Shown here: positions 46,301 to 55,922 of the stretch, in pieces
How the letters are laid out: the number at the start of each line of letters is the position of its first letter
How positions within the stretch are numbered: the first letter of the stretch is position 1
Virus record (IMG/VR): IMGVR_UViG_3300027797_000023
Coordinates: 1 to 64,000 of that record
Length of the DNA stretch: 64,000 nt
Direction: 5' to 3' (one strand)
Source of the DNA: a virus
The notes under the pieces: model-generated
Database searches by the model: none
What the model saw: only the letters and a program-made list of their open reading frames with translations
What the model was told of the DNA's origin: nothing
Made by a program: the position numbers and the translations under genes

Positions 46301-48238
46301 ATTCCGAGTGGTACAGTATATGTTCCACCAACTACCACTATACCAGCTCCGACAACAACAATACCAAGTACAACCACTACTGCTACAACAGTATTACCAA
46401 ACGGTTCTACCACGTCTACTACCAGCACAACAGTGCTACCTAACGGTTCGACTAGCACTACCATCACAAGTTATAACCCACCAAAGATAAGACCCCCAGA
46501 TCAAAGGTATGGTAGACAGTACGACCCTCCATCGTATGTAGTTACCAATACCACCACAACACTCCCCAACTCAGCTGTGACTACTACAACAGTTCTATCT
46601 AATGGCACTACAACTTCCACTACAATTTCTCCACCACTTATACCTTCAACAAGTACAACTGTTACTCCTTCTACGACAATTCCAGTTAATGTTATACCAA
46701 CACCAAAGATAAGACCCCCAGATCAAAGGTATGGTAGACAGTACGACCCTCCATCGTATGATCCTCCAGCTCCATCTATACCTGAACCAAAACTTTTATC
46801 CTACGAAGTAACTTCTTTCAGCACAGACTCTGATCCGACTAGAGTAAATATTGATGTTAGAGTAACATTAAAATTTGATCAACCCATGCAAGTGAATAGG
46901 GGAACAATTAGTTTTGTCAAAAAAAATACTACAAAAGCTTTAGCTAGAATTGATGTCACAAGTTCTGAAATATCTTTTCCCGACGCTAATACAATAGCTA
47001 TTGCTCCTAAAAATGTTATGCCTTACGACACTGAGATAAGTGTTATAATTGCAGCGAATATATTGAAGACAAAGTTAGGAAAATCTTGGCCTGGTAATTT
47101 TGGTAATAATGCAAAACAAATATTGTTTATTACAATTGCAGATCCAACTATTGCGCCTCCAGTAGTCCCACCTACGGTAGTTCCGCCTGTTGTGCCACCA
47201 GTGGTCCCTCCAGTGGTCGTACCTGTTGTTCCTCCAGCAAAACCAAAACCAAAACCAAAACCAGTGCCAACACCGGGCCTTCCAATTTCACCCATAAAAC
47301 CAGTAGTGCCTGAGGTGCCAGATGTTACTCCACCAAATGAAACAGTTATAAAACCCGGCGATGGAAATATTATTATAGTTGACCCAGTAGAAAATGAAAG
47401 AACACTACAATCTAATGATGGCATTTGGATAAGGGAAGATATTTTTTCTGGGACTAAATTTAATGCAATTAATCAAAGTATGACAGTAACTAGATTTGCT
47501 CCGCATACGTCTTGGGCTCTACAGTTCAACATGCTTGATGACACGGGTGTAGTAAAAAATATAGGTAGGATTGGTTTAGAGAGAAACGCATCCAAATGTA
47601 TTGGTGATCCAGAGTCACCATCGGTATGTTTTTTCTCAATTTATGGCGGAATAAAAACATTGCCAGATTCAGCAGTAGATAGATATAGGCAAGCTCCATG
47701 CGAGTCTAGGGTTACAGATTACGGTCCTGGCATGTCGTTAAGAAACAATTTAATATGGAGACCTGGAGATCTTTTTCAATTTAGGGTATCTTTATCACTT
47801 TTGCAACAGCAAGAGTATGTGGTTACTTCTCAATGTTTGTCTACTTCACGTCCTATAAGTCCAGCTTTTTCAGATACTATATATGAAACTGATACAGATA
47901 GAATTTATATGTGGAATGGTTTGGAATGGTTTTTAATTGCTAGCGCAACGTTAAATATAATTCAGGCAAGAACTTTTGAGAATATTAATACTTTTATAAT
48001 AAATGGAATTTGGTGGTCTGGTTTGGTTTGGAATAAAACTTTAAGAAGGACATATCCTTTAGGGAATATATTTGTCCCTACTGACTATACTAATATTGAT
48101 GCCATAAAAAACTTTGTTAAATATTCTGGTCCAGAATCAAAAAAATCAAATGTTGCTGAAAGAAAAGCTTCTGCTAATTTTATTTCTCCAATAGGTTTTA
48201 GTTTAGATGGTGCAAAGGCAGTGTATAAAGCAAAATGA
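43373..48238 (+). CDS. Giant virion or tail protein with SGNH hydrolase domain and Thr/Pro-rich linkers
   Basis: 1621 residues. N-terminal globular part with SDGYQTYDQQ. First TTT-rich linkers at about residues 375-400 and 725-765. An SGNH/GDSL hydrolase follows: GDSIAVG (about 808-814), STGASN (about 888), and DDLHPSNY (about 960, the DxxH block). Then more TTT linkers containing a 58-bp direct repeat, a bacterial Ig-like segment (about 1145-1240), a PVVPPVVPP/KPKPKP Pro-rich stretch, and a C-terminal beta-rich domain. The esterase may remove acyl groups from host surface glycans during adsorption. Confidence 0.75.
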   Translation: MGVKKPSTSGYTKQYIKLPYAKDGDQREEDMPAGVLGSNGTYAHTINNSPIFPKNGKIQGSKNWYAVEKAWDDMLAAMAKAKLPGLTRYSDGYQTYDQQVTSFFSKNSKVLPGQPGYQQATAFSTPVETKVELIGLSRFGLEVTVFTRFPHNLSSSMVGKTVNFDIDAKDFSNVKGNTEGHDGLNYSGNHKIKKITKDSITFNLVSYSFIQNYIFFGYPWNNVQLQKWKNIWEKSTPTDTQKKNLKITKVSIVGYVFFDDSTVRFKPKPDQSGKYNPLPGQSVFGTGLVISLFSGKSTGSNKPTSLAQLTWLKNNAYKYGFAWTYEIPETDPEFLYTIHYYKGLVKPDYLTGPSAPTTLPGTIWRYTPGKDPETVTIIPSTTTTQVPNLFTPENNQVPTPKIKMSNNLIKSTYSLKIFGNTTTEALLVAREMSQIIGYRIFPGKGFGDIAPDKEGFSPGGGEFDTLTRARFAWHNPPSDSVTTDSQVAEGFTNAVKIALPSFGSFGYKDVDGLIKFSSIFYLSEYAEAARELKIILEKISNNKNFKVDLVEVKSGKMSKLYGKNEHLPNVITDTKTYNSISDGVSYIKPRGCQINNLNGLPNNLGNKSWELYGSVLPIPWQESLGGRFTIKDIFVGGQETYEPFANEKTEWETYINKEPRELSSSTPRSKGYGLPYISVVDDKPTKILWSKRKTYRSNNHSRSKMILLIGQDWEGVNPVDKNLLLPPSTSSSTTIPRITTTTVIPTTTTVPPRIPTTTTTIVTPSSSTSIVKPKIIIPDIKPADRYDPPTKPTIPDVNSNTIKIPLIIGDSIAVGISDRYDVLNPETNTGEIVPNPYSVKKADNGWDGLFQLTAEGLPAVTTRINHCMSYLDKKNLAKNRIVWLSTGASNSSAASSATILSWVKRQFDLLKKYNSTVFVYGVSNQLDAKYPEKKINKQISDTCKQYGYTYMGGFDAPGDDLHPSNYNNIVDALIGAIPSGTVYVPPTTTIPAPTTTIPSTTTTATTVLPNGSTTSTTSTTVLPNGSTSTTITSYNPPKIRPPDQRYGRQYDPPSYVVTNTTTTLPNSAVTTTTVLSNGTTTSTTISPPLIPSTSTTVTPSTTIPVNVIPTPKIRPPDQRYGRQYDPPSYDPPAPSIPEPKLLSYEVTSFSTDSDPTRVNIDVRVTLKFDQPMQVNRGTISFVKKNTTKALARIDVTSSEISFPDANTIAIAPKNVMPYDTEISVIIAANILKTKLGKSWPGNFGNNAKQILFITIADPTIAPPVVPPTVVPPVVPPVVPPVVVPVVPPAKPKPKPKPVPTPGLPISPIKPVVPEVPDVTPPNETVIKPGDGNIIIVDPVENERTLQSNDGIWIREDIFSGTKFNAINQSMTVTRFAPHTSWALQFNMLDDTGVVKNIGRIGLERNASKCIGDPESPSVCFFSIYGGIKTLPDSAVDRYRQAPCESRVTDYGPGMSLRNNLIWRPGDLFQFRVSLSLLQQQEYVVTSQCLSTSRPISPAFSDTIYETDTDRIYMWNGLEWFLIASATLNIIQARTFENINTFIINGIWWSGLVWNKTLRRTYPLGNIFVPTDYTNIDAIKNFVKYSGPESKKSNVAERKASANFISPIGFSLDGAKAVYKAK
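46481..46538 (+). repeat. 58-bp direct repeat, copy 1
   Basis: Encodes PKIRPPDQRYGRQYDPPSY; identical to 46703-46760. Lies in the Thr-rich linker of the giant tail protein, suggesting recent duplication of a linker unit. Confidence 0.85.
46703..46760 (+). repeat. 58-bp direct repeat, copy 2
   Basis: Identical to 46481-46538; period 222 bases, a multiple of three, so the frame is kept. Confidence 0.85.
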
Positions 48239-51200
48239 ATAAGTCTTTTTTAAATCTTCCTGCTCGCACTTTTGCACCTCCAACAAATATGGGTAAAAAT
48301 GGTTATCCAAACGACAAAAGTCTTGTTTCTTATAAAAAAATTGCATTAAAAGGAGAACCAGCAATAAAGTTAAATAAAGAAGCTGGAGACCAATTTCTAA
48401 AGCTGCAGAAAGACTTTGAAGACCTATTCGCTATCAATCTAGTTGCGTCATTTGGCGGAGGTTATGCAGACGGCCAGGTAAGAAAAGCTTCATTTTTACA
48501 GGCTTACTCTACCAACCCAGCAGCGTTTCTTGCAAGTGTAAATAAACAAAATGATAAAAGTAAATATTTTAGAGAAGATTCTGATACTTTTAGGAATAAC
48601 TTTAATGCTCTTCCAGCAAGCTCTATATATTCTCGAACCAAATTACAAAACACAGGTCTTAATGAACCGTTGATTGTGGATGGAGAATTTAGAGGAGTAC
48701 CCCCTTATGAAAAATTACATCCCGCTGTTTATGCACTAGTAAAAGCAGAACACGATAAATCTCTTTCTGGACATAATTTTTTAACTAACAGTTATATAAA
48801 ATTTTATTTTGAAGATGGGAGTAAAGAATCTAATAAATGGTATTACAGTAAATCTGTACGGAACGGTAAAGGCAACACCGGGTAATAGTAAGCATGGTTG
48901 GGGATTGGCTTTAGATATCCACTCAGATAAAATTGCTAGAGTGGTAGCTAATCAGGGCGCAATGCAGTGGCTCATAGACCATATCGAAGATTATGGTTGG
49001 AGCGGGGAAAAAGGGGTAACGGACAACCCTACCGCGAATGATAAGTATCATATTATTTATTTTGGTTTAGGGCAGGTAAAAAAAATGAGTGTTGATTTAA
49101 ACCCTGCTACGATAAAAACAAGTAAAACTGTTACCCCTAAGACGACAACTCAAAAATTCAACCCTCTTCAACCGCTTACTATTGCTCCTAAAGTTATCCC
49201 TACAGGTCCAGGAAATTCTATACGTCTAGTAAAAACCACAGATGCAATTATTTCTCTTCCAGTTGCATATAATATTGGTCAAACTGGTCCTGGTGGTGGA
49301 AGAATTTTTATTACTCCATCAACTCCAGGTAATACTACTGGAAGATATTTTGAGGTTGCGCCAAAAAATTGGTATGATGGAAGTAAATCTCCATACTTAA
49401 AAGCAGCTTGGCGTAATGATGGTCCTACCGTAAAATGGGCTGTTGGTGTTGGAACTACCGCAGTAGAAATTGGCAGAGGATACCAAAATACATTAGCTAT
49501 AGCAGCCAGGCACGCAGTAAGTGCTGCAGCATATTGCCGTTCATATCGTGGTGGTGGAAAAACAGATTGGTTTTTGCCATCAAAGAATGAATTAAACCAA
49601 CTATACATAAGCAGGACAACTATTGGCGGTTTTTATAATGAAGTTTATTGGAGTTCTACAGAAGGTAATGCAGACTACGCTTCAAGTAGAGATTTTTTGA
49701 CTGGTGTTGCAAATATAAATAACAAAATTAACAAGAACCATGTCCGTCCTATACGTTCTTTTCCTCCAACCGAAGTAATTCCTCCTGGCGCTACACCAAA
49801 TTATTCGGGCGCTACACCAAATTATTCGATTGTTAGTACATATATACCTGCAATAGTTACGGATAGTAAATCAAATAATTTTCTTCAACATTTGCAAACA
49901 TTAATTGAATCATCACCCGATCTTGCTTTAGACGCATTAAACAATTATGTGTCTTCAGACATTTCTCAAACAGCTATAGATATACAAGTAGATTTACTTA
50001 AAAAGGCATCAAAAGTTGGTACGACAGTATTTAAATTTCTCACAGATTTATACTTAAGTACAAGTATAGGTCCAGCGGGTGGAAAATTGTTTAGAGATTT
50101 AAAAAAACATTATACTCCAGATCCAAGTATAACTGCACCAGTTACAGTACCAATTGATGGAGGAGGTAGTGGTTCAAAAGTAGTCAAATTAGCTAGTTTT
50201 GAGTCACGAACAGTTCCTTCAATCCCAAGCATAAGCAATTTACAAGATCTTTCTCCTAAAGTTTTTCAAGTAGCCGAACCCTACAGGGGGTCGGATATTG
50301 GAGGATTTCTCACTCATGATCAATTTTTTAACATGTTGATTCATCCTAGGATTGGAAATTTTGGTCCAGCCTTAGCTGCTATTCTTACTGCTATAGCATC
50401 AAGAGAAACGGGAAAATTAGGTCTTGGTACACCAGAAAATCCTGATCCTCGTCTTGGTATAATACCTATTGGCTTAGCGAATGGTTCATCACACCTCGGT
50501 TTTTTGCAATTTAGATGTCGACCTCAAAATTTGGATGATGATACTAAGTCTTATTCTAAGGCTGCTGGATGGATTTCTAGTTCGTTGTATTGGTTTGCGC
50601 CATACAGTGCCAATGGTGAACTAGGTAGCACAAATCCTATTTTATCTAAAAAATATTCTTGGGAAGCATTTATCCAAGATCAAAAAACTATTAAAAAAAT
50701 AAAAGATATATTAAAACCAGATCCTTCAGGTAAGACTTTTAAAAAACTTAACAAAAATGAGATTAGCAGCGTAAAAAACCTATTTCACAAAAACATGCCG
50801 CAAGTAGAGTATCAAGTAGTAAATGGCATAAAGGAAGAATATTATACTCAACAAGATAGAATAGAGTCGTCTGCGCTTGTAGTCGATTGGGCTAGAATTC
50901 CAGCTAATCAAATATTAATGCTGAAGTCTAAGTTTGGTTTAGCGCCAAAATTTTTCCAAAATAATAACCCTGTAAATTTTCCATATTTATCACAAAGTGG
51001 GTTAGAAATAATGACGAAGAAACAGGCTATAAACTTGCCTGAGGATTACTTCTTGCTTAAGCATTTCAATATGCCAGATGGCAAATGGACAACCGATGTA
51101 GAATATTCTACTGCTAGAAATGTTTTAGCAAGGAACGCCAGTAAAGTAGATCCACTTAATGTTATGTCCTCTGATCAAGCCATTAATTGGGCTAATAATC

Positions 51201-51271
51201 AGTTAGCAGATTTTGCATTGTGCTTAAATAGTAGCCGCAAGGCACTCTATAATCTTTGGCTAAAATCTTAA
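48235..51271 (+). CDS. Tail-associated lysin: M15 peptidase, lectin-like and lysozyme-like domains, read through a CGGA four-base codon
   Basis: 1011 residues if CGGA at 48859 is one Gly codon (3037 minus 1 is divisible by 3). The first 208 residues end KWYYSKSV; Gly209 joins TVKATPGNSKHGWGLALDIH, the zinc motif of an M15 peptidase (His220, Asp227). Next, a GPGGGRIFI...WFLPSKNELNQLY...YWSSTE...VRPIRSF module (about 345-505) resembles Lcl/FGE-type C-type-lectin-like domains. Near residue 705, AAILTAIASRETG with a later LGFLQFRC resembles a lytic transglycosylase/lysozyme core with its catalytic Glu. It likely opens the wall during entry. Confidence 0.8.
48859..48862 (+). other. Four-base CGGA codon (+1 recoding site 6)
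   Basis: GTA CGGA ACG. Zero frame ends seven codons later (AAC GGT AAA GGC AAC ACC GGG TAA), just before the peptidase zinc motif. Confidence 0.8.
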
Positions 51272-51322
51272 ATAATTTCGTTTAACTCTAGTTACTATAT
51301 ATCTCATAACCTTGGAGGGTGA

Positions 51323-54300
51323 ATGAGCTTTTTTAGTACAAGACGTATTAGATCTATGCGCATACGTAAGGGCGCTTGGATATTGGCTCCAGCTTTTTTA
51401 ATATCAATGTTTGTGCCTATGGCTACCCCAGCCCAAGCATTGTCTCCTGTCTTTGAGTCAACTGCGGCAGCAAAGGTAACCCTAGGTTCGTTGGCGAGCC
51501 GAACCCAATGCGGAGCTCTAGGCAATCAGGGCATTGGGCCATACACAATGACTGGCACCGATGCCACATCTGGCAGTTCGTATTCTTATGTAACCGATAA
51601 GAACTACACACAAACAGCGCAGTTATACGAAGGTCAAGAATCGCCCACCCAGAACCTGTCTTACACCACATCCACAGGACAAACATATGGCGGACGCAGT
51701 CAAGTAATTCAACTTGTCTCTTCGGGCTATATTACTTACGGCAATACCTGTAATAACCATTCAACATACGGTTCGGCATTTGGGCCAGAAATATGGACCG
51801 AGCCGTTCCCTGCCACAGCGAATCAATCAATTTCTTTTGACTGGGCTGCCGCTGGTGGCGGTGACGACTACGAAGCATACGGATATTTGGTTAAGGTTTC
51901 GGCAAGTGGAAACACATATGACTACGGTTCTAGTTCTACTTCAACTCTGGTTTCATACGGACGTGGGCAAAACCAATCGTGGGTTACATCTAGCGGAATA
52001 GTCCCATCTACTGGTTATTACAGATTTAGATTCGTGAATGGTTCCTATGACGCAACTGGCGGTAAAGCCCTTGGTGCGTCAATGTATATTGACTCGGCAA
52101 TATCTGTAGCCAGCGCAAACACTATTACTTTTGCTCAGCCTTCCGACATAGTTACATCTTCATCAAACCAGACATTTACTGTCTCAGCCACTGCCACTTC
52201 TGGGTTGTCGGTTACGTTTACATCTAGCACTACAGGTAAGTGCACCGTTGGTTCATCAACAGATAGCAGTGGAACTTCAACCGCGACAGTGACGGTGTTG
52301 GCTAGTCAAACAGGAACTTGCACCATCTCCGCAAATAGTTCTTCTAATAACTCATATGTAGCAGCAGCCACAGTAAGCCAGTCGTTTACCCTCCTTGCAG
52401 GGTCTACGGCTCCAACAACATCTGGCGGAACATCAATGTCTGGAACTGTTGCTTACGGGAATACTCTGACCGCAGTTGATGGAACCTGGGGTGACGGTGG
52501 GTCCGCCGTAACTGCGACAACATATCAGTGGCAATCCTGTACTCCTTCTTCGTGTACTTGGACAAATATATCTAGCGCAACATCTTCAACATACGTAGTT
52601 GGTTCGGATGATGTCGCAAAACAGATACGAGTAGCCGTAACTAAGACCAATTCAATCGGTTCACTAACGGCAAACTCGGCTGCGTCAATCACTGTCCCTG
52701 CTCCAACATCTGTCGTTGTTGCAAATCTTTCAGATACTTCTGACTCAGGTTCTTTGCGTTGGGCCATAACTACAGCAAACGCTTCAGCCACTATTAACAC
52801 GATTACCTTTGCTTCAGGAAACACTGGAACAATCACTCTTACTTCTGCCCTGCCTGCAATTTCAGACAACTTGACAATCACTGGTGCTGGTTTGACTTCC
52901 ACCATTATTGACGGCAACAATTTGTATCGCCCATTCAATATCTCGTCTGGCAAGTCGCTGACGATTTCTGACATGACACTTAAAAAAGGGCAAGCCACAA
53001 ACGGTGGTCTTGTGTATAACGGCTCAGGCACTTTCTCTGCAACCGATGTTCGCTTCACAGGAATGACAGCAGGCTCTGCCGTGTTTAATAATAGTGACTA
53101 CTCTGTCTCTACTCTCACAGATACAACATTTGATTATCTATACATCGGTATTGCTGGAGACTATGGTTCGACGCCATCGGCTTTAAGCCAAACGGATTCC
53201 GATTACACAAACCGCACATATGTATATGATTCGGTTTTTTCTAATAATACTTATGGAATATCTGGAGAAAGATTCTTCAAAATAAACAACACCCAATTTA
53301 TTAGCAACACACAGTTTGGTGCAGAACTAGGCGGTCTCAACCGTCAGCAGGTGACTAACTCAACATTTACTTCAAACGGTACTGGCTTGTACTTCTCGTC
53401 ATGGATTCCAACAGGTTGGGCTGTGGGCGCTGGCAACCAAACGGTTTCAGGTAACACATTCAATGGCAACACCACCGCTATTCAGTTTGCAAACAACTGG
53501 AATACCGGCTCTTCGATGTACAACGGAGTAAGTGCAAACTCTTTCTCCACTGCAACAGGAAACACATTTGGCGCTAGTACTTCAAACGCAACAACATTTT
53601 CTGGTTCTGGATATGTAGAGTCTGGGAACACAATTACCGCGGCGTACCTTAATGCGGTCACAAACCTGACGGCTGTTGCAAACGTAGACGGAAGTGTTGA
53701 CCTTGACTGGGATGCATCAGCGGCAAGTAATACTGCTATCTACGCTTACTCGGTTAGTTTCTATGACCTAACCGTAATTGGTGGAGCAACTTCGGGTGGC
53801 TGGGGAGTTTGGACCAACCAAGGAACCAACTACTCGTTAAGCACTGGAATGTTCTCTGGAAGTAATCCCGTCACGACTGGATACGGACCTGTGCGCTTTG
53901 GTATTAAAGCGGGAAATCAAAGTTGCTTTTCTAATCAGGGCGTAGGTTCATGTGTGTACGGTCCTGAAGTAACTGTTGATGCAACCGTTCTTGACCCGAC
54001 AACCACTTCATCTACTACCACAACTACGACCAGTACGACCGTCGTTCCTGTCGTCGTGACTCCCCCAGACGGTACAACAGTGCCACTGCCGCAATACCCA
54101 GAGCCTGAAACAGAATCCACAACGGTGCCGCTTCCCGTAGAAACAGGAACTGGAATTGAATTGCCAACAGAGACAATTCCAGAATACTCAGAACCAATTG
54201 AAACAGAACCCGAAACGGTGGTAATAATAATTCCACCAGATGATTATACCGTCGTCGACATAGAAGACAACGAGCCAATCACGACAGTCATATTGGACAA

Positions 54301-55699
54301 TATTCTTGAAAATACGTTCACTACCGATATTGAGGCTGACGAGGTTGGCGCTGTTCTTGACACACTCCTTGGCGCAGAACTCACCGACACCCAGTTTGAC
54401 AATGTTCTAGAAGCCGTCTTTACCGAAGATGTTTCAGCAGATGTATTCACCGAAGCACTGACAACGATGCTGGATGCAGACATCACTAGCGAACAGTTGA
54501 CGGCAGTTTTGGATTCTGCGTTCTCGGAAGAAACTTCTGCTGAGAACATGGTGTCGGCTTTGGAATCAATCTTTGATGGTCCGCTTAGTTCTGGCGACCT
54601 AGACACAGTTATGAATGCAGTGTTTGACGAGGACATTTCAGTTGCGGACACCATGACAGTTCTTGGAGACTTGCTTGAAACAAACCTAAGCATGTCAGAA
54701 ACAGAAGCAATCTTTGACAGCGTGTTTGACGGTGACCTATCTGATGCCGAAACCATTGAACTCATCGTTGATGTTTTGGCAGACGAACTCACCTCAGAGT
54801 TGTTGAACACTGTTCTTGGTGCGGTCTTTGACGAAGAAGTAAGCAACGAGGTTTTGATTGAAACTTTCACCGCTGTTTTGGACAATGAACTGAATGCCGA
54901 GTCAGTCGGTGTCATCGTAGATGTGTTGGAATCAGACACAATCACAAATGACCAAGTATCACAAGTCGTTGACTTGATCACGGGTCAAGAGGGTGGCATT
55001 GATCCAGGTCAATCAGCTGAGCTATCTGCAAGTCCTAAAGTTCTAGAAAGCATAACCCCAGATCAAGCTACGGAAGTGTTTGCTGCTTTAGATGTGGCAA
55101 ACGTAACACCGGAACAAGAAGCTCAACTGGCAGAAGCTCTTACTAATGCACCAGACGATATTAAAGATGCTCTTGAGCAGGAAGTCGATATCTATGGTGA
55201 AGGCTTTGATGACTATGTTGCCCTTGGCTCCCAAGTTGACGTAGGAGCTCGTAGAACACTTATAGCTGCCACTACAGCTGTTGCAGCAATAACGGCAGCT
55301 GGGGCTGCTACAGGCGGTCCTGGAGGCTCTGGAGGCTCTTCTGGAGGAGGTAACTCTAACGGTCCTAGCGGTACTAATAATAACGTAGCTAAAAAGAACG
55401 AAGAGGAAGAAATGGCTGGGGAGATTGCCGGCCCAGGAGATGATGAAGATAGTAATTTTACAAAAAATAGTATATTTAAATATTATATCAAGGAGGGTAT
55501 AGAGATGAAGGAATTTAATTGGTTAGGTTTTGCTAAAAAATTATGGGATATAACTGCTGGTCTTGCATTCACATTTGCAGGTAGCGTAGTTGTTTACTAT
55601 ACACTTTCTGGAACAACCCAAATGATTGCCTTAGCCTCAACCGTAACTGCTTGTGTGGTACACTACACACATCAGATACTTAAAAAAGATGAGGATTAA
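51323..55699 (+). CDS. Secreted, membrane-anchored beta-helix and Ig-like surface protein, host-like composition
   Basis: 1458 residues; SD GGAGGG before the ATG. The N-terminus is a signal peptide (RRIRSMRIRKGAWILAPAFL ... TPAQA, about 1-39). It continues with Ig/Big-like segments (about 260-465), a right-handed beta-helix (NNTYGISG, TSNGTGLYF; about 490-760), a fibronectin-like part, a TTTTTT linker (about 893-905), acidic helical repeats of the DNILENTF/LDTLLGAELT kind (about 980-1230), a Gly/Ser-rich linker, and two C-terminal membrane helices (about 1405-1452). Up to about 55000 the DNA is clearly GC-richer than its surroundings; the end is AT-rich again. Looks like a host surface-protein gene captured and fused. 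Confidence 0.72.
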   Translation: MSFFSTRRIRSMRIRKGAWILAPAFLISMFVPMATPAQALSPVFESTAAAKVTLGSLASRTQCGALGNQGIGPYTMTGTDATSGSSYSYVTDKNYTQTAQLYEGQESPTQNLSYTTSTGQTYGGRSQVIQLVSSGYITYGNTCNNHSTYGSAFGPEIWTEPFPATANQSISFDWAAAGGGDDYEAYGYLVKVSASGNTYDYGSSSTSTLVSYGRGQNQSWVTSSGIVPSTGYYRFRFVNGSYDATGGKALGASMYIDSAISVASANTITFAQPSDIVTSSSNQTFTVSATATSGLSVTFTSSTTGKCTVGSSTDSSGTSTATVTVLASQTGTCTISANSSSNNSYVAAATVSQSFTLLAGSTAPTTSGGTSMSGTVAYGNTLTAVDGTWGDGGSAVTATTYQWQSCTPSSCTWTNISSATSSTYVVGSDDVAKQIRVAVTKTNSIGSLTANSAASITVPAPTSVVVANLSDTSDSGSLRWAITTANASATINTITFASGNTGTITLTSALPAISDNLTITGAGLTSTIIDGNNLYRPFNISSGKSLTISDMTLKKGQATNGGLVYNGSGTFSATDVRFTGMTAGSAVFNNSDYSVSTLTDTTFDYLYIGIAGDYGSTPSALSQTDSDYTNRTYVYDSVFSNNTYGISGERFFKINNTQFISNTQFGAELGGLNRQQVTNSTFTSNGTGLYFSSWIPTGWAVGAGNQTVSGNTFNGNTTAIQFANNWNTGSSMYNGVSANSFSTATGNTFGASTSNATTFSGSGYVESGNTITAAYLNAVTNLTAVANVDGSVDLDWDASAASNTAIYAYSVSFYDLTVIGGATSGGWGVWTNQGTNYSLSTGMFSGSNPVTTGYGPVRFGIKAGNQSCFSNQGVGSCVYGPEVTVDATVLDPTTTSSTTTTTTSTTVVPVVVTPPDGTTVPLPQYPEPETESTTVPLPVETGTGIELPTETIPEYSEPIETEPETVVIIIPPDDYTVVDIEDNEPITTVILDNILENTFTTDIEADEVGAVLDTLLGAELTDTQFDNVLEAVFTEDVSADVFTEALTTMLDADITSEQLTAVLDSAFSEETSAENMVSALESIFDGPLSSGDLDTVMNAVFDEDISVADTMTVLGDLLETNLSMSETEAIFDSVFDGDLSDAETIELIVDVLADELTSELLNTVLGAVFDEEVSNEVLIETFTAVLDNELNAESVGVIVDVLESDTITNDQVSQVVDLITGQEGGIDPGQSAELSASPKVLESITPDQATEVFAALDVANVTPEQEAQLAEALTNAPDDIKDALEQEVDIYGEGFDDYVALGSQVDVGARRTLIAATTAVAAITAAGAATGGPGGSGGSSGGGNSNGPSGTNNNVAKKNEEEEMAGEIAGPGDDEDSNFTKNSIFKYYIKEGIEMKEFNWLGFAKKLWDITAGLAFTFAGSVVVYYTLSGTTQMIALASTVTACVVHYTHQILKKDED

Positions 55700-55861
55700 T
55701 TGAGTAAAATATTATCGGCTAGCAAAGATGAAAGAGTTAATAATATTAAATTATCTGTAGAAAATTTTCTGATTGATATATCCAAACAAGAGCGAGAGTT
55801 ATTTACTCACCAAGAAATAGAAAACATATTGTTGGACATATACAATTTAGCTAGTTGCTAA
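55700..55861 (+). CDS. Small protein, TTG start
   Basis: 53 residues (SKILSASKDERVNNIKLSVENF...). TTG 55700 immediately follows the previous stop and is preceded by GAGGA. Acidic, helical. The 48-base intergenic repeat begins 14 bases after its stop. Function unknown. Confidence 0.5.
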   Translation: MSKILSASKDERVNNIKLSVENFLIDISKQERELFTHQEIENILLDIYNLASC

Positions 55862-55874
55862 AAATCGATAAAGT

Positions 55875-55922
55875 CATTTTGGGCCTAAAAATTTTTTTCC
55901 CAATTTTACCTTATATAGCAAT
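55875..55922 (+). repeat. 48-base intergenic repeat, copy 2
   Basis: Matches 31756-31803. Ends exactly at the stop codon of the convergent minus-strand gene at 55923. No separate hairpin terminator lies here, so the repeat itself may end the transcripts. Confidence 0.7.

Noticed and set aside
47023-47424. Gly/Thr-rich minus-strand frame
   Set aside because: The complement of the Pro/Val-rich linker in the tail protein, not a gene.
54244-54981. Long minus-strand frame opposite the acidic repeats of the 51323 gene
   Set aside because: A Ser-rich shadow of the repetitive acidic coding sequence, with no SD or promoter.
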